From positions 18,878,501 to 18,942,500 of the forward strand of contig NC_071342.1 of NCBI RefSeq assembly GCF_027744825.2: 64,000 nt of DNA, written 5' to 3'. How positions within the stretch are numbered: the first letter of the stretch is position 1; each line of letters opens with the position of its first letter. Below the pieces are notes generated by a model. That model did not search any database and was not told the origin of the DNA. It worked only from the letters and a program-made list of their open reading frames with translations. Shown piece by piece: positions 11,084-23,382 of this stretch. This DNA is from Synchiropus splendidus (lineage: Eukaryota > Chordata > Actinopteri > Syngnathiformes > Callionymidae). The translations under genes and the position numbers were made by a program.

Positions 11084-13199
11084 AGTTCGTCCAGTAAGTC
11101 ATCTTGGAACAACAGCCGTCTCTAAAGTGACATTAAAAAGAAAAAAAAAAACAAAAACCAGAAAAGAAAAATCCAGTGATTAACTTGCTAAAACCCACCA
11201 ACTACTAAACCCATGTTCCGAGGTTTCGCCAGACAGACAGCACCACCATGTTTCCCCTCATAATAAACTTGTTAGTACACTCAGCTATTGTCCACAGAAC
11301 CCACAAGTGACTGGACCCGCCGATAAGAACAGCATTTCAAAGCCTCCCGGTCCACAGGGTTCAGCACCAGGCGCTAACGTTCCACAGTTCCTGCCGAGCT
11401 CCTCACTGGGAGCACTTGTGGTGGGTTTACATCACGGTCTGCTGAACACCGAAGCGGCATCAGATAAAGCTGGAGGCAGGAAGACGTTCAGCAAACATCA
11501 CCTGGAGCGTTGTGCGAGGAGGGAGCCTGCGGCACAGCCAATCACAACGCTGGAGGAAACCGAGGGACGGAAGTGTGAGATTAGGAAGAGGTGCTGGAAC
11601 ACATGACCTTCTCCAGGTGTAGAGCAGAATCCCGGTGGTTGGTGAGAACAGGGAGTTTAGTGCTGCTTAAAAACTTGTTTTTAAGACTAAACAAATCATT
11701 TGTTTTCAATTTTCTGCACCACTCTGAGTCTCAGATTAATGACGGAGCTCCATGACTACACACATTTGCTCTGGTTTTGTTTCGCCAAGGGCATCAAGAG
11801 GAGGGAGAGAAGGTGACGTTGGAAGCGGAGGAGGTGTTGCTGGCACATGAGTTGCTGCCTCTAGGAAAAGTAGTGGGAGATGCACCCAAGAAGTGCGAAC
11901 TGTTTGACAAATGGTTGCAGATTCAGAGCCGTTTTGGGCTGTTGAATGTCCAAACAGCCAGTGGAGAATGGACGTATTGAAACGCTGCATACTGATGACC
12001 TGGCAGCGCCGGCACTTATTCATTAAGCTGTAAAAGAACACAATCTTGTCATTTGTTTGGCCTCCAGGTTTCAGAAGAAAGTAAAAACACGTCGAAGGAA
12101 TAAATCACGGGCAAGAATGGGGGAAACGGCCCGTCTCAGGCTGCGAGCCGAAGCCAGCTGTTGGCCCCGCGTCCGAGCAGAATAGAGGTAATTAATGGAG
12201 GAAGTGGTTTATGCAGCCAGCTCATTCACCTCACAGACAGCATGATGAATGAATGAACCTCCAGATTTTATCTACCTGAGCTGTAATAAAAGAGGGTAAT
12301 TGCAGAAGGAGCTTGATGGAACACTCTTTTCTTTCCCGGGGTGGTTAGGAAGCTACCAATTATAAACTCTGAGCGCCCCCTTGCGTCCATATACTATAAC
12401 ACCGCCACAGCGAAACGGAATAATATTGATTTTATTGCCATTTATATGTACAGATATTTTCTCCAGATACATTTCTGTTTCAACCTCGCCATTTTTTGAC
12501 AGTAAAACACAGTCCGAGGCATGTAGTCCGACACTTGAAGTACAAAATAAGCAGCGACTTAAGCACAAGGTGTTGGACAATACTGCAGTTCTTCGACATG
12601 AGTGCAGATATGTGTATTTCATAAACACGGGGGAAAGATGGAAGGACCCGAAATAGCCTGGGGTTAGGGATACAGGGTCCCACAGATCACATGAACATCA
12701 AGAATATCAAGTTTCTGCGTCACACTGGAGACCAAAACAACGAAGAGTCGACTGAACAAAGTGTGACTGCAGCGGTCAACATAACATTCACTGATAGTTA
12801 AGATCCCTTACCTGGGCAGGTGTTGAGACAAAATTGGACTTTCCACTGACAACAACTGAATTGATCTTGAATGTACTTCTAATACAACAGTTCAAACTCG
12901 ACAGGTGTAGTGTAACAGTGAAACAAAAGTACTTGCTTACTTGTAAAGGCTGCAGTACACCACTTGCCCGACATTAAATTAGAGGAGATTGTACATCAAT
13001 ATCAATGTAAAAAAAAAAAAAAAAATCTTCAAGAAGCATTCGAATGTCACATCCAAGTACTTGTGATAAACTTCCGGCCGTTTGGAATGAAACGATGACA
13101 TCGAAACGACGACGACAATTTGGGTCGTAATAAAGGTTCATTGTCATTTGGTCCATGTGCTGCATGGTCACGACAGTTAAAGGGATGTCTCATGCATTA
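11084..13199. other. Intergenic, downstream flank of wdr11
   Basis: No gene recognised. The stretch 12040-12320 looks low-copy, with TAATTAATGG, GGTAATTGCAG and CATGATGAATGAATGAA-type motifs, so it is a possible regulatory block. Short frames at 11777-11980 and 12381-12656 show no known domain. Confidence 0.55.
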
Positions 13200-13551
13200 T
13201 TTATTTACTTTGATTTTGGTAAAACTATAAGTGCAAAAATAATCAGTGGAGAAGTTTAAAGTGAGAGTCAGGGTGAATTCACAGTACGCATACGTCACAT
13301 GACTTTGTGGTTAGTAACACAGGCACACAAGCGTCACATACAGCCAACTGTCTAAAAATGTAACCTAAATGATGGAGAAGTGTCACAAAATGAGGGCATG
13401 GAATGTGCTTCTACTGGGGCGGTTGCATGCAGACTCACTGGTCCCAGCCAAGTCTTTAACTAATTCTCGTCACACCTGAGTGACAGGTTCTTCTGAATGA
13501 GATAAAAGATTCGCTGGAAATGCCCAACCCTGCTTCCCACCAAACCTGGGC
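13200..13551 (-). other. wdr11: Probable wdr11 3' untranslated region with AATAAA
   Basis: The first AATAAA I see downstream of the stop on the minus strand is at 13200-13205, suggesting cleavage near 13175-13190 and a 3'UTR of about 360 nt. Further AATAAA copies exist downstream (for example near 12430), so a longer form is possible. Confidence 0.4.
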
Positions 13552-13751
13552 TCACTCGCTGCTCTCCTTCTCCAGATCAACTGGGTCCCCCAGAAGAGCC
13601 TCTGGGATGCCGGCCTCTCCCTGGAACAGCTCCTCCATCAGCTGCTCCCCAGCGGTACCGGCCCGGGACGCCCACAGAGCGGCGCCCTCCCGCAGCCCAA
13701 GCGAGCGCAGCATGCGCGCGTAGTCCAGGAAGGAAGCTTCGATGAGCTTAT
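13552..13751 (-). CDS. wdr11: wdr11 exon 29, last coding exon and stop
   Basis: Residues 1177-1242 and TGA (200 nt): [40 protein letters not shown], then an acidic tail ending DLEKESSE. The ADYARSLKNLGFRQG-type motif of human is recognisable. The exon is much more GC-rich than its surroundings, and the tail is longer than in human. Confidence 0.95.
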
Positions 13752-16700
13752 GTGAGGACAAGGTCAAGGAGAAGAATGTGCACCCAGCAGGATATACAGT
13801 ATAATGTTTTGAACTGAGGCCATAAAGTCAGGGGAAAACATTTTAGAAAAATAAAATGTATTGAAACATTATGAAGTTAAATTAACCCACAAAATTACAA
13901 AAAAATTATATTAATAAAAGTATATGAAAAATGTGTAAAAATGCATATTATGGAAGTTTTTTTTTGGTAAAAAATGTAAGGTATTATGAAACCATGTTTA
14001 AGCAATATTTAAGACTAAATCTCCTGACTGATAAGTTAACATGACAAAGAACTAGTGTATATAAAAGGATATCCATATATTATTTGTATGAACTGATCAT
14101 ATAGAAGTTAATTCACAAGTCATTGTTTAAAGTACAGTATTAAATAAAAAGCACTCAAAGGATATTGGTGGAGTCGTTGGCCTCCATGACGCCGTATTTC
14201 AGACATGCTTCGATGAACAGGGCAGCGCAATCAAACTGCCTCATACTGTCAGGAATAAGAGGCAGAGATACGAGTGTTAGCAGCACTTTCAAGGTGAGAA
14301 GTCTGTACAGCTAAAGGCAGCAAGAACTTGTCAATATCAGGGTAAAAAAGTGTCAGCAGAAATGACACAAAGGCAGATCTGTAAATGAAAAACAGTCGGC
14401 AGGGAAACAAAACAAGACAAAGAGGAATGTAATGGAAAAACAAGTATTAAAGATAAACATAAATGTTGGGTGTTTTGCAAAGAGATATGTGTTTTCAAGG
14501 GCGCCCATTCACAATGACAACCCCAAACTTCAGATGACCCATCCTTTTTTTAAAAACTTACTATTACACCCCAAAGAGTCAAGACTGTTCTTGGGAGATG
14601 GCTCCTCAACTTAGCCTGTGCCAGTTGTCTGTGCATCTCTACTTGTAACAAGAGAGACCCTGAGTCGAGAGGAAGCTGCACTTGCCTGTGGAGCATCTCG
14701 CCGACTTTATAAAAGCAGCCCAAAGAGAGGAGCACCAGGATGGCTTTGGACTTCTGGTTGACCTGCGGGGAGCACAGATGCTCTGCCCATCGCTTCAGCA
14801 CATCAGCGCCCTCTGCTGGATTCAATCGCACCTGCAGTCAAACAAAGCAATGATAAGTGGGAATGCATATTTTCGCCCGGCAACAAGAGAGTGAAGGGAC
14901 AACTACAAAGAGACGAAGGCAAATACAAGCACAGGAAAAAAAGATCACAACATTCAAACAATGAAAAGAAAAGGTAAAAAAAAAACAGCCTGTGTAGCTC
15001 AGTGAACGCATCAACCCCGTGTCCATTCAGCTGTCGTCACTCACGACAGATATATTCTTGTTGACGCAAGTGACTTGCCTTGGCCAGCCAGGCGGCACGG
15101 TTCCACTTTCCGTAGGTCTGCAGGTAGCGACAAGCATCCGCTGCCTTGTCAATCAAGCACAACAGCTGGACTCCCTCTGCCGAAAGAGACGTGCGTTTAA
15201 AGGTCAGGAAAGATTGATCGCCTCAATCCATCACACGCCAGAGAGAAGACTTCAGCCAGCGATACATCTGAACTGTCATTAAAATCAGTCATAAAAAAGC
15301 GGGGCTTTTGGGGAGACATCTACTGTATATTGTATTATTCATAAAAAAGTAATCATTTCAACATCCATGCTGGCATTTTAGTCAACAAACAAATGCTTTC
15401 TCCCTGTACAATGGAGTCAATGACTTGTTCGATATTGAAAAGTTTTAGCTGTAAAATACAACTTCAATTCATTATGGAGCTTGAAAAGATTCAAAAAGTG
15501 TCACATATTCAAAAACGATAATTGGTGCTTCTTCCCTCATCATATTCCAGAAGCTACAAAACATCTACGAGATTTTGGGAGAGGAAAAACAAGGCTTCTG
15601 CTTCAGTCACCAGCATCCATGAATAATGACTTACTCATAGAGATATCTATCAAGCCCAACAACTTTCTCAAATACTCATCGCCACATTGGAACTCAACGT
15701 ACCTTCAAGCTTGCCGTTGGCAATCATGTTGGTGGCCACCAGCTTGATGGTGGACTGCGAGGGGCCCGAGGACGTGATGGTGGTCACCAGACAGGCCTTG
15801 AGAGAGTCGCAGTAGTAGCTGGGGTTGTCTGCGCTGGTCTCCAGCAGCAACTGCACGGCACGGTCCGTCTGAGAGCAGAGACGAGAGACGGACGGCGGAG
15901 AAAACAAGAGACAATTCAGGGCATTAGCAAGCCTCGGGGCGCAGGGACAAAATTGCGAGGGGAAATTATATTTATTCTTGTGCTTTTCGTCAGATTCCAT
16001 TTTGGGGTCAGGACGTGCTGACCCTGGTCTGGCCGGCGACGGGGGAACAACAGACAGCTTTTGATTGTGACCACACTTGAGGATGGCAATTACAGGAGAC
16101 CCTCCATCCATGAGGCGGCGGCGGCGGCAAGAAATCGTCTTTCATTTTCCTTTTTTTTTTCTTTTTACAGACAGTAATAAGAGTTTGAGAGTTTCTCACA
16201 GATGATTGTGACTAAAGTTGTTGCCATCCTTTTTCTGCACCCAGCATTTTATGAGAATTCAGATTAATCGAGGTTGAACCACAAAATTCCACAATTCTAA
16301 TTGGAATAATAAAGCTGTGGGGAAATGAAAAAGTCATTTTTTTAACAGATCGAATGACCCCTCGTCCTTGTCTGATACAGCAGGAGGAATCCAAGTATTG
16401 CTACAGTGGATTTAGGACTTCAAATAATTCTCTGTGAAGGTTTTACTCCCTGTCACACTCTTCGTTCTACCGAGGCTGTTATTTGATGGCAGCTCTAAAA
16501 CGTATTACCATTGACTCTGGAGTTCCATGGTTCCGGAACACTCTGTCAACCACAGCCTGCTATTTGAAAATTCCCAGTAAACAAACACAAAACTGAGAGT
16601 TAAAAAAGCCAACAACAAACACTCGCCAGTAAGTGGCGAGTTTTTTTTTGGCACATTTTGTTTTGTCTTCCCTGAATATAGCTTGTGTCATATTAGCTCC

Positions 16701-19700
16701 ATTTTATACGTTTCAAATCAAATTTTCAGAAAGGCCCTTATTGTTTGTGTGTGTTAAGAGAGTTTGTGCAAGGTTTCAAATCAACAGCCAATCTTTCTGA
16801 TTTGATTTGGCAAATACTGTAAGTCTCTGCAGGTGTCTATCATCCCCCTAACCTTACAATGTAGTATTCTACTGCAATACAGCGGACCAGACCAGCGGTG
16901 CCTGGCCCTCTCTTTCGTTCTCACATGACCCAAACACCTCCAGGACACTGAGACTCACACGTGACATTTCAATTCTCACTAACTGCCCCACGAAAGCAGT
17001 AAGCCAAGATCTATCTATCTAGGCTCCCAGGAAGGAAGACACCTGAAAACCATAACTCATGACAATAACACAGGCTAAGTTTCCATGGTTAAATGTATCA
17101 TCAAAGACTGAAGTTTATCCTTCAAAGGACACAACCACATTTCAGCAGAGGCTCTTAACAAAACAACTTTTGCTGTGTAAATGAACAACCCCTTCTGCAT
17201 ATTGTTGAGGAAGGCGCAAACAGCTACTGTTTTGAATACTTCGGCCTTTGCTCATCTATTTTCCATGTCCATTGGACGAGGCCAAGAGAGGGGAGTCAGC
17301 AGCTTCCTCTGAAGGAGCATGGGGCTGCATAGGACCATCCTCAATGGACATGAGACAAAGCTTCAGCTGCTCATGAGGACACTAGGAGCGGTTTAAATTG
17401 TCAAGGACACGATGTAATCCATCGGTATGATAACTAGCAGCAACTACAGGTATAGGCCATCCCGACAATACGTGACACCCAGGTGATAGCCATTGTAAAG
17501 GGTAGTCGAGAAGAGCTGAGAAAAACTGCAGGATTCCTAGCACCTGCATAGGAAGGCTAGCTGTCTGCTGAGCTGGAGAAAAAGCTCAAGATAGCACATT
17601 GTTGCAACAATCCTGAGGCCAGATAAAAGACATCCACCAGGAGGGGACAATGCATTATGGACAAGGCTAACAAGTCAAAGAGGACCATTGACAGTGGGCC
17701 ATCCAATGCCGGAGAAACACCAACAGAAGAGCCATCAACCACATCAGAGAAGAAGCAGAGAAAGCCTTGAGATGACTCTGGATTAGCAGATGAGATAAGC
17801 GAATGCCACTTGAACACGTGCCGGGCCAGATCAGGCATCAGTGGGTCGTCTGAGCGAGGGAGTTGGATGATGAAAGACCCATAGCACCAGAGGAACCTAG
17901 GGTCGGAACAGGTGCTTCCAAGAGATGTACCCTAACAATAGCAGTTTAATAGTTGGACAGATTGGATGGAATTCAAAGGATACCACTAAAGAAATGCAAT
18001 CTATGGCAAAATTGCCAAAATAGGTTTATTAAAAAATTATGGGATGTTCATATGAGAAATTAAAAATTCTGCTTATGTGAAATATGTCTGACGCAAGTCT
18101 CCTTCAGTGGAGTGAAGTGGGATGAAAGAGTTTTTTCAAGGCAAAGCTTTAAAAATAGTAAAACATTGATGTCTCCGAGAGGAATAATTTTTTTTAATGT
18201 CAAGCAGACAAACATAAATTCAGAACCAATTTTTGATCACGGTGTAGTACTCACCTGGCCCAGCAGGAGGAGCTGGTCAGCACATTTCTTGGTGTGTTCA
18301 TAACTTGAGCGCTTCACCTCCTGCAGGTGAACACGATCCAGTTGGAACTTCTGCGGAGGCACAAAGTGATGCAGTGAGCTTCATACATTAATGTGACCAG
18401 CGTGTACCTCACACACATGCACATAATAAAAAAGCTACGAGACAAATGTGCAGAGTGCAAAATAACACAACTACAAAGAATTGTAATCATACAGTCAGTC
18501 GCCCTCAGTCAGTGTGTGTATGATGGCAACAAATATCACCCTCCATTAATGCTGGGTTACCCCCAATTAATCCACACAGATGGTCTCTGAGGGAGGATCA
18601 CACTGGTCTTCAGTGAGGTATGAAACATTAAATCGCAGCAACAGATATTTCAAAGAATGAGCCATTGCGGGAGCATCATAGCAGCCGAAACAAGAGAGGA
18701 GATCACCCTGCAGCAGACAGTGTTTCTTCATGTGCGTCGTTATCTTACACAGGAGCTTTACATTGTTAGACGAATTCCTGGCGAGTTAGTTGCCGTGGGC
18801 GGAATCCTCGTTCTGATACCAAATGAGTTTATTAACTTCAGAGGTGTATGTGTGTGGGAAATGGAAGTCGGTGGATTGTAGTGATTAAAGTCACGCAGCT
18901 CGCAGTGAAGTTGGTTTTCGACAGCAGGAGCCAAATATAACTGTGGTCCGTCTCTGGGCGACTCTTTGATGCTCCGAAATTTGTCAGCGCAGCGTGGCGG
19001 CTCATTATCGCGAACAGAACGAAAAAAATATATAGCTGCACCAGGACTATTAGGCTGTGTTTATATAGGAACACATGAAATGTTCTTCATTGAAAACATG
19101 AAACAAGAGTAGAGGATATTGAAAACACAAAAACGGCTTTAAGACGAATTCGATAGCAGCCATATCACATGGAGCATCTCTGCATAACCCTGTAGTATCG
19201 TGGGCTGTAACATACATTCTGAAACTCCTACCTGCCAAAGAAGTGAACCAAGAATATCAGCTCGACTGACTCTTTTTATGATGAAGCGCATCAGTTACCT
19301 GCTGTTATCAAACACAAGTAAAGGAAAGAGAGCGCTGGTCTTTCCTTCCTGCAGCTGAGAGATTATAAAGCCAGCGCTAATTCAGAACTAAGGACAGTTT
19401 GCAGCAGGTTTCTCCAACTTAAATAGAGAGAGCCAGTAATAAGGCTCCACTCAGCAAATAAGGGTTAAGTATTAAAGGGTTGTAAGTATTTCTAAAAAAT
19501 ACAACTGATCCATATCAGTGCTCAGGAAGCACATAAACATTAATGTGCCTTTGATGGATGAAGGAGTGGATGGATGGATGGATGGATGGATGGATGGATG
19601 GATGGATGGATGATGATGAAACTTAATTTATATATCACCTTTCATAAACAGTTTAGTTCAATGTGCTTAACATAATGCAATTCAGATCAGATAATCTTAA

Positions 19701-22700
19701 AGATAAAAAACAAATTTAGTATAATAAGATTACTATATTTAGACATAGGAAAGTGCTATCGGTGCGTCCCCGTGAAGGCGGACCATTGTGGGGAGGCACC
19801 AGAAATAACAGTAGCATTTTGTCACAAAAGCACCATAAAAACATACTAATATTAATCGGATCATATGAAAGCAACTAAGCAACTAAAGGATGACCGTATA
19901 GTTGGCTGATGTTAAGCATTGTCATCATGAAGCTGAATATTAAAACCAGTCAAATGTCAATAATTCCTTAGACACTCCCATTTTACATCACCCGTGTCTC
20001 AGGGAAGCATCTCTCTTCAGCTTGCTGCCATGACAACCAGCTGACCATCTATCAGCATCTCCATGTAATCCTTTTGTTGTAAAGCAAAGAAGAGAAATTC
20101 CTCATTACATCGAGAGAGACACCCAAGGTCGCACTCACCACACATCTTAAGTGCTAACAACATTACTGTAATTGCACCCAACAGGCGAGATTTACTGACA
20201 CGATGCGTTGGAAGGAGGACACACCAGCTTGACCACATGTGGGTGATTAGTTTGACCTCAGCGCTAAATGGTTTTTGTACACAACATGACTGAAAAAAGC
20301 GAAGATGACACTTGGATTACGGTCACAGTCCATGCTAGGAAGTATTTAGAGCATGTTTGCCTTGTTTCATAAATGACTAAAATCAAAAACAAACAATGCA
20401 CAAACTACAAACAATGATGCAAAATTACAAAGGAAAGGACAACACCATTCTCTATATCTCAGACCCACAACACATCATTACACGTCCTACTAGTCAAGTA
20501 TAGCCATCAGTACCGAAGAAGTCACCTCATGGCCCAGAAACACACAGCAAACTATAAGTCAGTATAATGAAGCCGCAAGCTTATGTAAGGAAACCTGACT
20601 TCAGTTTCAGTGTGAGGCTCACACTAGATCCCAGGTATGGAGGAGACATCTGCCTCCTTCCACATTGAATTTCATCTTCTGCATCATCTCCAATGTGTGA
20701 CCCAACACGTGTCCTCAGTGTGATACCATGTTGATTAAAATATGAGATGACTCACACTGCTCTCACAACTCACGACTGCATACTTATTTGTGCGATTTCA
20801 CAATCCTTTAAGGCTCTCTGAGACACGCAGTTTCTGTTGTTCCCCCAAAACCCATGAAGTTCTTCAATAAAGCAACAGATAATATGAAATCGCATGAAAT
20901 CTGAGTTTAATCTCAATAGCAGTAGATGTGTTTGTCCACAAGGACCAAGGTATCTCCTCCATAGCTGATCTATTGGAAGCCACTGGGGGAAACACTTCAC
21001 CATCACTGACCTGAAAGTAGGAGCTTTCACAAAGCACGTCGTGGCAGATGTCCAAGTGGTTCTGAGGAGTCGCCTGTGCTGCTTCACCTTGACTCTGCCC
21101 TTCTGTTGTGGACACACTGAGCTGACGAGACTGGGCAAACAACTGGAGGTAGTGGGAGGCCACGGTCCAGAACTGAAGGTCAGACTCGTCCCCAAAGAGC
21201 CTGTGAACACACACATCAATGTCACACAGATTTCAAGGAATACAATTTCCTCTAAGGACCACACTTTCAGAGTGTAATCCTTGTCACCACATCGAGTGGC
21301 ATCTTTTGGCATATCTTCTGCTGGGCTTTTTAACATATCTCCCCTGGCATACAGCTGTTGCTAGGCTACCAGAAACCATTAACAATGGTGTGATAGCTCG
21401 TCCAGATGCAAAGGCGTTGCAGAATCACGAGCTCCTTGCAAGAACGCCAAGTAGATATTTAGAATGTCAGGAAGCCATCCTTCATGCTTCACAGGTAAGG
21501 AACACTTTTAATAACAGGATTCAGGGACTGAAGTGCACATGACTGACTGCTCCAAATTCGTCAGCTGCCCGAGGGAAAAGTGTAGCGGAGATGAGATCTT
21601 TGGGCTGCTGAGAAGCAAAAGCATACATTTCCTCAGAATCTGTAATTTTGGCAGGTTGGAAGTTTTAAAACCATTCCCCTGACTTTGGCTGCCAAATAAC
21701 TATCACCTTCCTAATGTGGCATATCGATTTTTGACTGAACAGATGTGGTGAGGTCACAGGAAAATTGAAGCACCTCATTATTTACAAACATTTAATTTGG
21801 CCCCAGAAGGTTTGGGGGTTTTCTCAGTCGTTGCACTCCAAAAATTAAACTAGGAAGTGACTGCTGACCTTAAAAAAAGTGAATTATTCATGAAGTGTTC
21901 AATTTAAATATAATAAGTTTCTATAGATTTGTATTCAGTGAATACCAACCCTTTTAACTAGGTCCACAATACGACCAAGAAGCAGTTTATTATAGAATGT
22001 AAGTAACCCTATACGTTTACTTATAGACACTTATTGATACTTATAGATAAACTCACAAACACATTCATGTTTCAGGATAGCTGACTGTGCTGTGGGAGGA
22101 AAGCTGAGCTCTTACTAAAGACTTATAACTGAAGTATGAGATTCACTCCAAACTCAACTCACCTTCAAATATGTCAACTGTGTAATGAGAAGTAGGATCT
22201 AAAGGCGCAATGACTCCTTATTCTTTTCTACTTTATTTAGTTGAATTCAAGTCTGCTGTTTTCGTGAGGGTGATGCCAGTTAAGCCCTCATTCACTCGGC
22301 AACATTTGTCTTGATCCCAATTCATTATTGCAGCCCGCTTGTTGAAGTCAATTCTTATTTTGTAGTCACTATTCACACCTCCAATATTGGGCTTTCAAAA
22401 GCTCACCATTCAGAGGAAATACATAGTTATGCAACCATCGACTGCCAAACTTTATAAATACAGTTCAATAAAAAGTCCAACACTGAAGTGAAAATATTCC
22501 TTGATAGACTTGAGAGACATTTAATTTTGTTGTTAACAAAGCTACAGCTCCAGACGGGAAACCATCTTTAATCTTTGCTATAGCAAAAAAATCAGATTGA
22601 GTCCCCGAACTCACATAAGCCAAGGAGAGATCTGTGCGTTCAAACATTGATGCCCAGGAACAAATAACTCCTAATGAACAGCAAACGCCTGTGTTTCAGT

Positions 22701-23333
22701 TCACCTTGAGACTAAGAGGCAGCGTTGCAGCAGGCTGAGTTCCGGGTCCTGCAGCACACTCTTCATGTCACTGGGGAGGCAATCAGGGAAAACAATCAGT
22801 ACGCACTCAGAGCCAGTTACTCTTCTGCAGCGCAGCAGGTCTGGCGGGGCAGTTACAGGACGCTCCCCTCTTATCTCTCACACCAGCAGACCTGCTCTGT
22901 GAAGCTGCGTGTAAAATAAAGCTACTTCACATGAGAAATTGCAGAAAAAGATATATTAGCATATGAAACAGCTCCTGCCATTCAACACATGCTAAACAGT
23001 AACACCATCATTGCTGAAAAAACTACTCACTTAGTCAGGGAATTGAGCTGCTCCTGGATCAAGCCCTTTATCTCCCCCTTCTCGTTGTAGTCTCTGGAAC
23101 ACCAAGCCATAATCAGTGAAATGAACCCCCACAACTTTCTGAAGCAGCGCCTGACCTCATGGAGAAGAGGGGGGCGCTATTTAAGTGAATTGCCGAGTTT
23201 AATTATACCAAGGTCGGGGTGTGTTTGGGAAGTTGGAGCAGCCTACTATTCCACTTGCGAAATGCAAAAGGGTCAAATGCAGTTTAAACCTTTGAATTTC
23301 TGCTTTGAAATGTTCTTTGAATTTCACACTATA

Positions 23334-23382
<49 letters not shown>

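Larger units (their letters stand above)
18351..21010 (-). other. wdr11: wdr11 intron 23 (2,660 bp)
   Basis: Holds a (TGGA)n run and an adjoining dispersed repeat at about 19610-19760 (separate entries). No exon seen. Confidence 0.75.

Noticed and set aside
13520..13723. Plus-strand frame over the last wdr11 exon
   Set aside because: GC-rich shadow of exon 29 on the opposite strand.
14157..14245. Exon 28 as the last exon, ending at the in-frame TGA after N-I-L
   Set aside because: It would drop the conserved C-terminus, which is intact in the next exon and joins perfectly through an AT-AC intron.
14676..14686. GT donor four bases after the exon 27 end (GCAA|GT)
   Set aside because: It shifts the frame into a stop a few codons into exon 28 and breaks the conserved HSMRQFD.
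16621..16650. Hairpin ACTCGCCA-GTAAG-TGGCGAGT followed by nine T, like a bacterial terminator
   Set aside because: The perfect structure is real, but it sits in a vertebrate intron with no bacterial context and no Pol III gene before it; most likely coincidence.
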